A stretch of DNA of 64,000 nt from Kluyvera sp036759925 (GTDB taxonomy: Bacteria; Pseudomonadota; Gammaproteobacteria; Enterobacterales; Enterobacteriaceae), in contig NZ_JAPKIB010000005.1 in NCBI RefSeq assembly GCF_036759925.1, forward strand, positions 62,001 through 126,000, read 5' to 3'. Shown in pieces: positions 23,839-32,494 of this stretch. Position numbers and translations under genes: made by a program. The notes under the pieces were generated by a model. The model was not told where the DNA came from, ran no database searches, and saw nothing but the letters and a program-made list of their open reading frames with translations. The stretch's first letter is position 1; each line of letters begins with the position of its first letter.

Positions 23839-25483
23839 GGGAAGGTCCTGCGGTAAGCGCGGTCTGGAACGGGATGAAAACCGAAAATACGGTACCCTGC
23901 GGAACGTTATCGCTGATCTCGATGCTGCCACCGGCCCGGCGCACATATCCCGCGACCAGGTAGAGGCCAATGCCGTGCTCTGAACCGATAAGCTCGCTGC
24001 CGTCGGCGGATTTGCTGGTAAATCCTTGTTCAAAAAGGTGCGGCTTCATCGCTTCATCTACGCCACAACCCCGGTCCGCCACCTCGATAACCAGCTCATG
24101 GTTGCGATCCGAAATATAGATTTCCACCGGTGCGGTGCGCGCGGTCGAGTTCAGGGTGGCATCGATGGCGTTGTCCACTAGGTTGCCAATCACCGACATC
24201 AGCTCGGTTTCGCTCAGCCCTTCCGGCAGGCGTGATACCCGGCAGGCCGGGTCGAACGTTAGCTCCACGCCTTTCTCGCGCGCACTCACGTATTTACCCA
24301 GCAGTAGGCCACACAGCGCCGGAGAGGCGAACTGCATCGACAGGAAATCCAGTACCTGCTGAGCGCCTTCCGACTGCACCCGGATATAGCGCAGGGCGTC
24401 GTCATAGCGCTGCATTTGCAGCAGACCGACCAGCGTCGCGGTCCAGTTAAGCTGTTCGTGGCGCATGATGCGCAGGTTATCGGCGTAGCGGGTCACCTGG
24501 CTGAGCTGGCTGCTGAGCATCGTAATATCGTTTCTGTCGCGAAAGCTGAATACCCAGCCGCTTTGGGTTCCCGGCTCCACTTCGATGGCGACGCGGTTCA
24601 CGATGGTTTCCCGATGATTCAGGACGGTGATGTGATCGTGATGGCGGCTATCGTACGCGGTATTGCCCGGTGCAAAGAACGATGGCGGCAGCTGGATAAC
24701 CTCATCCAAAGGCTTGCCGAGCAGCGCTTGTTCGCTCTGCTGGATATTGAGCATCTCCCTGGCGGCGCGGTTAATGAGGATCAGCTGTTTATCGGCATTG
24801 ACCGCGAACACCCCTTCGTACATCGCCTCGAGCAGCGCTTTTTGCTGGAGGACCAGCTGGGCGATATCTTTCGGCTCGAGGCCGAACATCTGTTTTTTCA
24901 GCGTGCGGGCCAGTAGCCAGGAGAAGACAAACAGCAACAGCAGCAGGGCAATGCCGTATAGCCCGGTGCGCCACAGCAGGCGGGTGTTGATATTGGCGAT
25001 GTAAGAGGTGAGGTAGCCGACGGAGACAATGCCGATAACCCGATGCTGACTATCAAAAATCGGCGCTTTGCTGCGTAGCGATACGCCAATTCCCCCTTTG
25101 CGCACCGAGATAATGGTTTTGCCCTGTAGCACGTCGGCGTTATCGCCACCGATCATCGGCAGGTTCAGGCGCTCCGGCGATTCTGAGTGATAAAGGTGCT
25201 GCTCGCGCACGTCACCCACCACGATATAGCTGGCGTCACTTTCAGCGCGCAGCGGCTGAATCAACCGCGCAATGCCGGGAATATCCCGCTGTTCGACCAT
25301 GGCGGCGAGCCCCGGCATCAGCGCAATTTCGCTGGCCTGAATCCGGGCGCGCTGGCCCAGATCATGATGAAGCTGGCGGTCGATAAAATGAAACAGCAGC
25401 GTGCCAAGCAGCGCCAGCAGCAGGCAGGAGAACGCCAGCAGCGACAAAAATAGCTTCATCTGAAAGGTCAATCGGAACGTCAT
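23831..25483 (-). CDS. CitA/DcuS-type sensor histidine kinase
   Basis: A 550-residue membrane sensor. The first transmembrane helix is at about residues 9-32 (LFLSLLAFSCLLLALLGTLL), then a periplasmic PAS-type ligand domain, a second helix near 172-195 (GLYGIALLLLLFVFSWLLA), a cytoplasmic PAS domain, and the CitA-type phosphoacceptor region with H-E-x-x-N (MRHEQLNW). The ATPase has N-box VIGNLVDNAIDA and GIGLYLVAGYVRRAGG. It is coupled to the response regulator by an 8-base overlap. Ligand is probably a di- or tricarboxylate by family; not determined. Confidence 0.88.
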   Translation of the reverse strand: MTFRLTFQMKLFLSLLAFSCLLLALLGTLLFHFIDRQLHHDLGQRARIQASEIALMPGLAAMVEQRDIPGIARLIQPLRAESDASYIVVGDVREQHLYHSESPERLNLPMIGGDNADVLQGKTIISVRKGGIGVSLRSKAPIFDSQHRVIGIVSVGYLTSYIANINTRLLWRTGLYGIALLLLLFVFSWLLARTLKKQMFGLEPKDIAQLVLQQKALLEAMYEGVFAVNADKQLILINRAAREMLNIQQSEQALLGKPLDEVIQLPPSFFAPGNTAYDSRHHDHITVLNHRETIVNRVAIEVEPGTQSGWVFSFRDRNDITMLSSQLSQVTRYADNLRIMRHEQLNWTATLVGLLQMQRYDDALRYIRVQSEGAQQVLDFLSMQFASPALCGLLLGKYVSAREKGVELTFDPACRVSRLPEGLSETELMSVIGNLVDNAIDATLNSTARTAPVEIYISDRNHELVIEVADRGCGVDEAMKPHLFEQGFTSKSADGSELIGSEHGIGLYLVAGYVRRAGGSIEISDNVPQGTVFSVFIPFQTALTAGPSHD

Positions 25484-25631
25484 ACGGTTCGCCGCGGCCT
25501 GCGCAGAAAAGAGTCATCCGAAAAGCCTAACATGCGAAAATACGAACCGTCATCGAGTGACCGCAGAGTTGTGAGCTACCTATATTCTCTGGGGTAAAGC
25601 CATTTTAAAGACTACGGCTATTTGCGCCGCG

Positions 25632-26384
25632 CTACGCGACAACCGACACGCCGTTGCTGGCGAGCGCAGCCGTTAGTGGCGCATCCAGATCGCCGTCGAC
25701 AATCAGGGTGCTGGCGAGGTTCAGGCCGCCAATCGCAAAGGCGGAAGCCGCGTTAATTTTTTCCTGCGATGCCATCACGATGGTTTCCGAGGCCCGCTCG
25801 CAGAGCAGACGCTTGACGGCGGCCTCTTCAAAGCTGCCGGTGGTAAAGCCCGCGCGATGGTGTACCCCGGTCACGCCCATAAAAAACAGATCCGCGTTAA
25901 TGCGGCTGGCGGCTTCACTCATCGCGGAGCCGGTGGTGACGACGGAGTGCTTAAACAGCGTGCCGCCGAGCAAAATCACCTCAATAGCCGGGTAGTCAAT
26001 CAGCCCGACGGCAATGCTGGGGCTATGGGTGATGACCGTGAAGGGGAGGTCGACCGGCAACAGCTTGATCATCTCGGTGGTGGTGGTCCCGCCGTCAATC
26101 ATCACCACCTGACCCGCACCAATCAGCGAAACGGCCTTTTGGGCGATGGTTTTTTTTGCGGCTATTTGCACGTTTTTTCTTGCTTCAAACGGCGCAATCG
26201 CAGCCGAGACCGGCAGCGCGCCGCCGTGGACGCGCTGGAGTAATCCGGCGGCGGCAAGCTCTCGGAGATCGCGGCGGATAGAGTCTTCAGATACCTGAAA
26301 CTGCTGACTTAGTTCGGTAGAATGCACCTGTTTATCCCGGGCGAGAATCGCCAGAATCTGCTGCTTTCGTTGGCTGGCTAACAT
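25632..26384 (-). CDS. DeoR-family transcriptional regulator
   Basis: A 250-residue repressor with an N-terminal DeoR helix-turn-helix (ASQRKQQILAILARDKQVHSTELSQQF and then VSEDSIRRDLRELAAAGLLQRVHGGALP) and a C-terminal DeoRC sugar-phosphate-sensing domain (GQVVMIDGGTTTTEMIKLLP). The start at 26384 follows GGAGAAAAC; an in-frame ATG 5 codons upstream lacks a good ribosome site. It is divergent from the NudK-like gene with about 80 bases between. The effector is unknown, probably a phosphorylated sugar. Confidence 0.87.
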   Translation of the reverse strand: MLASQRKQQILAILARDKQVHSTELSQQFQVSEDSIRRDLRELAAAGLLQRVHGGALPVSAAIAPFEARKNVQIAAKKTIAQKAVSLIGAGQVVMIDGGTTTTEMIKLLPVDLPFTVITHSPSIAVGLIDYPAIEVILLGGTLFKHSVVTTGSAMSEAASRINADLFFMGVTGVHHRAGFTTGSFEEAAVKRLLCERASETIVMASQEKINAASAFAIGGLNLASTLIVDGDLDAPLTAALASNGVSVVA

Positions 26385-26465
26385 GTTTTCTCCGTGCATG
26401 TTTTTTCTTGATGTTGCACGATTATGCGTGATAGTTTGCAGGATGTCACCGACAGGAGAGAAAAA

Positions 26466-27059
26466 ATGAGCGCTATTGAGCCGTTAGTGAAAAATATTCA
26501 GTCGCAGCTGCTTTCTGACGACTGGTATACCCTGAAAAAATACACCTTTGAACTTCGCCGCCGCGACGGTACCTGGCAACAGCAAAGCCGTGAAGCCTAC
26601 GATCGCGGCCACGGTGCGGTGGTGCTGCTGTATAACCGTCGTAAACAGACGGTGGTGCTCACCCGCCAGTTCAGGATGCCGGTCTATCTTCATGATGGCT
26701 GCGGGATGTTAATTGAAGCCGCCGCAGGGCTGCTGGACAGCGCCTCCCCGGAAGCGCGTATTATCGCCGAAGCGGAAGAAGAAACCGGTTTTCGGATTAC
26801 GCAAATTGAGCCGGTCTTCAGGGCTTTTATGAGCCCTGGCTCGGTGACTGAAAAGCTGTGGTTTTTTATCGCGGAGTACCAGGATGAAGATCGCGTTAGC
26901 CGCGGTGGCGGCGTCGCAGAAGAGGGTGAAGATATTGAGGTGCTGGAGTGGCCGCTCCAGCAGGCGCTTCAGGCCGTAGCCAGCGGCGATATTATGGATG
27001 CGAAAACCATTATGTTGCTGCAGTATCTGGCGTTGAATAACACGCTGGCGCAGCGCTGA
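26466..27059 (+). CDS. NudK-like Nudix hydrolase (GDP-mannose pyrophosphatase family)
   Basis: A 197-residue Nudix hydrolase resembling E. coli NudK (about 190 residues). The Nudix box is recognisable as GLLDSASPEARIIAEAEEETGF, with AEEETGF supplying the metal-binding glutamates; the preceding EAYDRGHGAVVLLYNRRKQTVVLTRQFRMP and later FMSPGSVTEKLWFFIAEY match NudK. NudK hydrolyses GDP-mannose and related nucleotide sugars. Divergence from canonical NudK suggests a paralogue, so no symbol is given. The start at 26466 follows GGAGAG. It is divergent from a DeoR-type regulator. Confidence 0.82.
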   Translation: MSAIEPLVKNIQSQLLSDDWYTLKKYTFELRRRDGTWQQQSREAYDRGHGAVVLLYNRRKQTVVLTRQFRMPVYLHDGCGMLIEAAAGLLDSASPEARIIAEAEEETGFRITQIEPVFRAFMSPGSVTEKLWFFIAEYQDEDRVSRGGGVAEEGEDIEVLEWPLQQALQAVASGDIMDAKTIMLLQYLALNNTLAQR

Positions 27060-27090
27060 ACGTCACGTATTTCATATTGTAAAATCAGAT

Positions 27091-27122
27091 TGGGAGCCGC
27101 CGCGACTCTGCCGCTGCTCCCA
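27091..27122. terminator. Hairpin between NudK-like gene and res
   Basis: TGGGAGC (27091-27097) and GCTCCCA (27116-27122) form a 7-bp stem between two convergent genes. There is no T run. Confidence 0.4.
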
Positions 27123-27148
27123 TAAAGCGCGTTATCCCAGGGCGTTGA

Positions 27149-30115
27149 TTACTCCTCGTCCCCTTTAATCAGCGTATTAATTTTCTCGTAGACGGCTTGT
27201 GCCGTCGTGGCTTCGGCAAATTCGACGTTTACCGCATTGTTTCGCAGCATCTCGAAGAACTTTCGCTGGGCCTCCAGAATCACGCGATCGCCAACCCGCA
27301 TATTTTCCGCTTTAGTTTCGACGAGGAGATAGACGCTGGAAGCATCTTCTCGTTCAATCATATAGACGAAATCAGGCGTGGTTGTGCCGCCGGTATATTT
27401 CGGCACCTGAATGGCCCGTTTTGGCAGTTTGCCAAAGACGGTAACCTTCTCCGGGTAGCGATGCTTGAGCAGCGCCAGCTCGGGGTCGGCGCTGTCATAG
27501 CGTAACGGTGGAAGTTCATAGAGGTAGCGTTTATCGTCGATGGCGCTGTCATCGGTCAACGTGCCGAGGATCTCGGCGGTCAGATCGGCCTTAAACACCT
27601 GGCGTTCGCTGTCGAAAATCGAAGTCGAGGCCTGGAATTCAAGAGGCTGGTAGGCGTAACGTTGCGCAAAGCGCTCATCAAAGCGGTTTTTAAACGCGCT
27701 CGCCAGATTCTCCAGCGACGCCTGGCTCAAGTAGCGGGCGTCACCGTTGAGCTTATCGCGCAGCACGGCCATCAATAGTGGATGCACCACCTTAACGCTG
27801 AGGCTGGTGCGCATAACCAGCTGCTTGATGAACTGCCCATAGGCCATCCCCGGAAGGTACTGCTGCGTGTCGTAATCACCTTCGCGCTCGGCGAGCGCCA
27901 TTTTACGCTCGTGGTTGATCTGCAGCTTTTGCTGAATCTGATTGGGTTTCTGGCGGCTATAGTATGATTCATCGCCGATCACCGCTTCGGCAATGGACGA
28001 CAGCGAATCCGGGATACGATCGAACTCAAGCATATAGCGGCGTGAGAACTGCAGCCAGACGTCCTTCAGCCGCGCCCAGTTATCCTGGCGTAATTTCACC
28101 CGCAGCTTAGCGGCGGGTTTATTCTCCCGGATACGATCTTCGCGCACGCGGGTATGAGCCAGCTCTGGGTAGAAATGCAGCAGCCATTCGAATCCGCTGC
28201 GGGTTTCACCATCGAGGGTGACTTCCGGTACAAAGTCGTTATTACGCTTAATGAGCCCTTTCGCATCCAGCTCGCTCAGTAAGGTCTCTTCACTGTAGCC
28301 AGATTGAGTTTTTTGCCGCTCAGCGACAATCAGTGCGATGGTAGCGCTATCGAGCTTATGCTCATTAAGCTGAATCTTACTGTCGCTATTAATTTCATCG
28401 ACCAACTGGCGGGCAAATGCTTTTTCGTCATAGCCAATCAGGAAGGCGAGGCGGGAAGGCCATTCATCCTGCTGGACGCGATGACCGTTTTCGTCAACGG
28501 GCAGACGCAGGCCACGGCCCACTTCCTGAATTTTGCTCGCTTCACTCCCGGAGGTGCGCAGCTTGGCAATGACGAAGACGTTAGGGTTATCCCAACCTTC
28601 GCGCAGCGTCCATTTGGAAAACAGAAAACGACGAACCTGCCAGTTACCCTGAGGGTCTTTAAAACTGAGCAGCTTCTCTTTATTTTTGAGAATATCGTCC
28701 ACTTCGGCCTGAATAGCTTCATCGCCGCTGCCGCGGTCTTCGCCGAAATAACCCGCGTGCACGTTCTGGTCGTCAGAATTCAGGCTGGCGAAGGTGGCGC
28801 GCAGAAACGATAAATACTCGACTTCTCGCGGCAGGCGCTTGAGCTCATATTCACCGATAAGCGCCGTGAGTTTGCTCAGGAGCAAACGTTCGAAAGTCTG
28901 TTTGAGCCAGCCTGCGTCATCGCGATAGCTCTTAATGCTATCAATAAAGAACAGGCTGAGCGTTTTGATGCGCGGGGCGTTGTGTTCACCCGTATTACCA
29001 CGCAGGAAGTTGGCCTGCTCAATATCAAAATGCTTATCGATGGCATCCTGAATAATCAACTGCTGGTAGCTGGCATTAAAGGTGCCGGGCACTAAGGCCA
29101 TACCGCTTTCCAGCTCCAGATCGTTGGAGAGCACTTTACCGCCAGCATATTCAATGCTGCCCTCGAATCCTTCATCCACCTCCGCGAGCTTATCGCCCAC
29201 GCCCAGTTCGAAAGTGCGATCGCCCTGCTTCAGGATGAGCTTTTTCGCGCTGACGCCGTCGACGATATAGCGATTTTGCGCCTGGGCTTCGCTCAGGTTG
29301 GGGTAATAAATATCGATGCCCTTGACCAGGCCCTGATTGAAACTGTCGACGGCGTTAAGATCGAACTGCGGCTGGCGGCGGTAATAGTCCTTACGCAGGA
29401 ACTTATTTTTCCCTTTTCCGACCTCAATTTCCGGGAATGTTGCCCCGAAGCGCACGATCATTTGTGGCTTGATGGACTCCACCGCTTTATAGAATTTATT
29501 GTCCCGGGCAAAACGATGCGGTTCATCCATGATGACCACCGGGCGGGTTAGCTGTAGCCCCTCGATGGGGGAAGTCAGCCCGCCAATGAGCGTCTGGTCA
29601 TAATCATTACGGGTCATGCTGGCGGAGTTCAGCATTTGCGCATTGATCAGCAATACCTGAATGGTGTGGCTATTATTGCGGCTGGCATCGGTAAAATTCA
29701 GCAGTTGAACCGGGAAGTTTTTACGCCCCGATTTCGCTTTGAAATCACCGGCATTGATGGTGGAAAGCTCAATGCGCGTGTTGTCATAAAATTGCGAAAA
29801 ATGCTGACGCGCGTAGTCGCTGGTAATAAAACTACGCGCCCCTTCTTTAATGGCCGGTGTTGGCACAACCAGCACAAATTTAAACAGGCCATAGCGTCGG
29901 TGCAGCTCATACATTAAGCGCGTATAGACGTAGGTTTTACCGGTACCGGTCTCCATTTTAATGTCAATATTGGTTTCAGCTTCATAGCGGCCCTTAATGA
30001 GCGGGTTTGCGAAGCTATTATGCTCCGTCGCCGAAGCGTCCATACCGGTAAAATGGTTGAGAATGGCCTCAATGGCCTGTTCCTGATGCGGCAGCTCTTC
30101 TAATAAAATTTTCAT
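27149..30115 (-). CDS. res: Type III restriction enzyme, Res subunit
   Basis: A 988-residue superfamily 2 helicase/translocase with a C-terminal nuclease, the Res subunit of a type III restriction-modification system. Walker A METGTGKTYVYT is at residues 54-65, the DExH-type motif is MDEPHRF, and motif VI is in KIQEVGRGLRLPVD. The endonuclease is a PD-(D/E)xK site at about residues 914-935 (TTPDFVYMIER, then VYLLVETKAE). It begins 10 bases after mod on the same strand, the usual mod-res order. It needs Mod and acts on oppositely oriented unmethylated sites. Recognition sequence unknown. The frame is intact. Confidence 0.93.
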   Translation of the reverse strand: MKILLEELPHQEQAIEAILNHFTGMDASATEHNSFANPLIKGRYEAETNIDIKMETGTGKTYVYTRLMYELHRRYGLFKFVLVVPTPAIKEGARSFITSDYARQHFSQFYDNTRIELSTINAGDFKAKSGRKNFPVQLLNFTDASRNNSHTIQVLLINAQMLNSASMTRNDYDQTLIGGLTSPIEGLQLTRPVVIMDEPHRFARDNKFYKAVESIKPQMIVRFGATFPEIEVGKGKNKFLRKDYYRRQPQFDLNAVDSFNQGLVKGIDIYYPNLSEAQAQNRYIVDGVSAKKLILKQGDRTFELGVGDKLAEVDEGFEGSIEYAGGKVLSNDLELESGMALVPGTFNASYQQLIIQDAIDKHFDIEQANFLRGNTGEHNAPRIKTLSLFFIDSIKSYRDDAGWLKQTFERLLLSKLTALIGEYELKRLPREVEYLSFLRATFASLNSDDQNVHAGYFGEDRGSGDEAIQAEVDDILKNKEKLLSFKDPQGNWQVRRFLFSKWTLREGWDNPNVFVIAKLRTSGSEASKIQEVGRGLRLPVDENGHRVQQDEWPSRLAFLIGYDEKAFARQLVDEINSDSKIQLNEHKLDSATIALIVAERQKTQSGYSEETLLSELDAKGLIKRNNDFVPEVTLDGETRSGFEWLLHFYPELAHTRVREDRIRENKPAAKLRVKLRQDNWARLKDVWLQFSRRYMLEFDRIPDSLSSIAEAVIGDESYYSRQKPNQIQQKLQINHERKMALAEREGDYDTQQYLPGMAYGQFIKQLVMRTSLSVKVVHPLLMAVLRDKLNGDARYLSQASLENLASAFKNRFDERFAQRYAYQPLEFQASTSIFDSERQVFKADLTAEILGTLTDDSAIDDKRYLYELPPLRYDSADPELALLKHRYPEKVTVFGKLPKRAIQVPKYTGGTTTPDFVYMIEREDASSVYLLVETKAENMRVGDRVILEAQRKFFEMLRNNAVNVEFAEATTAQAVYEKINTLIKGDEE

Positions 30116-30125
30116 TGCGTGCGCC

Positions 30126-32195
30126 TTAGTACCGCTTCACCAGATTGACCTTCTGGTCGAGCTGCTTCAGGCCAATCTCCAGCTCGCGCAGGGATTCGAG
30201 GTCGAATGAATAGCCGTAGATCACGACCGTCTGTACCGCCAGTTGATGAGTGCCAATCTGGTTCAGCAGTTCGCGGGTGTGTGCGGCCCGCCAGTGTTCT
30301 TCAATCAGATAGAGGCGGGTACCGTCAACGTAAGTGGCCTTATAGCCAGCGAACGTCAGCGTCTCGATTTCCACATCCATCCGGTAGCCGTCAGCGACCA
30401 GCCAGGTGGTGAGAATCGTCTCCTCACCCGTGGTGCGACCCGGCAAGCCTAGACCGCTGGCGGAGAATGGGGCGATCATATTATCGAACCCGGACTCGCC
30501 GAATACCGTCATCTGGCCGCTGGTGGTCATAAAGTTGCCGGTGTTGATATCGAAGCGGTCCAGATCGTCCAGCGTCTGCTGCGCGGGAACGACAAAACGG
30601 TAGTGTTTAAAACCGAGGTCGACATCGGTATTCGGCAGTGCTTCACGAATTTTCTGCGCGGCGCGTTTCAGGCGTTCGCGGCTCATCTCATCAATAGATT
30701 TGAAGCCTAGCGCCCGTGCGGCGTTGTCTTCTTTAATCGGTTCTGCCAACTGAACGGTGATAAAGTGATGTCGGCTACCTGTCTCGGCGTTCAGCTCCAT
30801 CACCGCATGCGCAGTGGTACCTGAACCGGCAAAGAAATCCAGAATCAGGCCATTCTCAATGCCCTGAATGGAGTTGAGCATGCGCTTCACCAGACTCACT
30901 GGCTTCGGATTGTCGAAATGAATATCCAGTGACGAGAGCAGGGTATCGTCGCTGCCGCCAAAATAGAAAAGTGACGGCACGTTCTCGTACATATTTTCTT
31001 TCAGGATGTACTTACGGTTCGGCTGTGTGGTTTCGTCTTTGCCAAACAGAATCAGCCCTTTTTCCTGTAGCTCCTGCATCGTTGCCGATGGATTACGCCA
31101 GCCGCGTTCAGGGACCGGGCAGTTGTGGCCGCTTACCGGGTGTTTTAGCGGAATGAAATAGTCGTCCGGCGCTTTTTTCTTATTCGGCCAGGCCATCGAT
31201 ACGGGACGGAAAATATCGCCGTTATCGTCAATCTGGTTGTAGGCTTTTTCGCCACCGCTGAAGTTTTGCTGGGCAATCCACTCTTTATACTCTTTGCGCA
31301 CCGCCTCGCTGAGGCCTTTATGTTTCTTGATCAAGGCTTCCACTTTTTCCAGCATGCGTGAGGCATTTTCTTTCGGGCGCTTCAGGCTGTTGACGGCTTT
31401 AAACGCTTCGCTGTTTTTGCAATACGCCAGGATAACTTCATGCTGCTGAGAGATCCCCGTCGCATCGCCCTTAGGATTGCGTTTGTCCCAAATGATTTCG
31501 CCTAAATCGTTGGCTTCACCAAAGAGTTCGTTGCACAGCAGTTTGAGGTTGGCATGTTCGTTTTCATCGATATGAATAAAGATAACGCCAGACTCTTTCA
31601 GCACGCGTTTGGCTAACCACAAGCGCGGGTACATAAAGGTGAGCCACGCCGCGTGCGTTGCCTTACCCTGAATCGATTTCAGCCTTTCCAGTTCCTGGTC
31701 GTTTAACGAAAACATGCTCTGCAGAGCCTGATCGCTATATTCGAAGGTATCCGGGTAAACGAAGCCATCCGAGCCGGTATTGTATGGGGGGTCGATATAG
31801 ATAATATCGACCGCATTGCCGTAGTTGCTTTGCAGATGGCGCAGGACTTCTAAATTATCCCCCGTCAGGAACAGGTTATGACTGCTGCTGTTTTCGCGCA
31901 GCGCATTATGTTCAGTGTCGGGAACGATAACCGTGGTGGATTTTTCACCCGCCTGTTTTTTGGCGTAGTCTTTACCAATAAAATCAAGTTGATAACCGTT
32001 GCTAAGCTCATCAATGTTATGGGCCCGGAGCGCATCCTGAAATTTCTCTATATCAAACGAACCTTTGGCGATAAGTTCGCCATTATCGTCGCGTTGGTCA
32101 GGCGTGAAAAATTCAGGGAGCTTGTTATACAGTTCCTTCAAGAAAGCGCTGTTAGGCGCCACCGATTCGTTATGTTTCTGTATATCTTTCAGCAT
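30126..32195 (-). CDS. mod: Type III DNA-methyltransferase, Mod subunit
   Basis: A 689-residue adenine-N6 methyltransferase of the beta class: motif IV DPPYNTGSD (Asp135-Tyr138) precedes motif I LDFFAGSGTTAHAV, with the target-recognition region between. It methylates one strand of an asymmetric site and gives specificity to the Res complex. The ATG at 32195 is chosen (MLKDIQKHNESVAPN), with GGAG about 10 bases upstream; a TTG 3 codons upstream is also in frame. I see no simple-sequence repeats that would make it phase-variable. Located just downstream of tdcE on the same strand, it is probably an acquired module. Confidence 0.93.
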   Translation of the reverse strand: MLKDIQKHNESVAPNSAFLKELYNKLPEFFTPDQRDDNGELIAKGSFDIEKFQDALRAHNIDELSNGYQLDFIGKDYAKKQAGEKSTTVIVPDTEHNALRENSSSHNLFLTGDNLEVLRHLQSNYGNAVDIIYIDPPYNTGSDGFVYPDTFEYSDQALQSMFSLNDQELERLKSIQGKATHAAWLTFMYPRLWLAKRVLKESGVIFIHIDENEHANLKLLCNELFGEANDLGEIIWDKRNPKGDATGISQQHEVILAYCKNSEAFKAVNSLKRPKENASRMLEKVEALIKKHKGLSEAVRKEYKEWIAQQNFSGGEKAYNQIDDNGDIFRPVSMAWPNKKKAPDDYFIPLKHPVSGHNCPVPERGWRNPSATMQELQEKGLILFGKDETTQPNRKYILKENMYENVPSLFYFGGSDDTLLSSLDIHFDNPKPVSLVKRMLNSIQGIENGLILDFFAGSGTTAHAVMELNAETGSRHHFITVQLAEPIKEDNAARALGFKSIDEMSRERLKRAAQKIREALPNTDVDLGFKHYRFVVPAQQTLDDLDRFDINTGNFMTTSGQMTVFGESGFDNMIAPFSASGLGLPGRTTGEETILTTWLVADGYRMDVEIETLTFAGYKATYVDGTRLYLIEEHWRAAHTRELLNQIGTHQLAVQTVVIYGYSFDLESLRELEIGLKQLDQKVNLVKRY

Positions 32196-32297
32196 TAATG
32201 TCAACTCCGCTGCAGCGTGCTATCGGGGGCGATAGTGATATTGATGGGCCGTATTTTATGGAAACGGCTGGCCCTGATGTCGATCCGGCCATGATAC

Positions 32298-32331
32298 AAA
32301 AAAAAGCCCGTAATGCCCATTGCATACGGCC
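32298..32331 (-). terminator. Probable terminator downstream of tdcE
   Basis: On the minus strand, a stem formed by GCCGTA and TACGGGC (with a bulge) is followed by eight T residues (A run at 32298-32305 on the plus strand). It would stop tdc transcripts before mod. Confidence 0.6.
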
Positions 32332-32336
32332 TGTCT

Positions 32337-32396
32337 GGGGGAGTTGGTGGGGGAGGGGGAATGTCTGCCCTCAAAAAAGGTGCACAGAGGTGCACC
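32337..32396 (+). repeat. G-rich tract and adjacent perfect hairpin upstream of mod
   Basis: Three runs of five G (32337-32341, 32349-32353, 32355-32359), with an extra GG, are followed by GGTGCAC-AGAG-GTGCACC at 32379-32396, a 7-bp inverted repeat. A further 8-bp inverted repeat, CTGGCCGC/GCGGCCAG, is at 32442-32467. They fill most of the 299-bp tdcE-mod gap, which has no ORF I can support. Confidence 0.6.
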
Positions 32397-32494
32397 AAAG
32401 GAGAGACAAACACACTTTTTTGTCAACAACACATCGCTTAACTGGCCGCACGTTCCCGCGCGGCCAGCCATGCTATTTCACGGGGCTTCCAGCG

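Noticed and set aside
30126..32195. Phase-variable mod gene
   Set aside because: No homopolymer or tandem-repeat tract long enough for slippage is visible in the reading frame.
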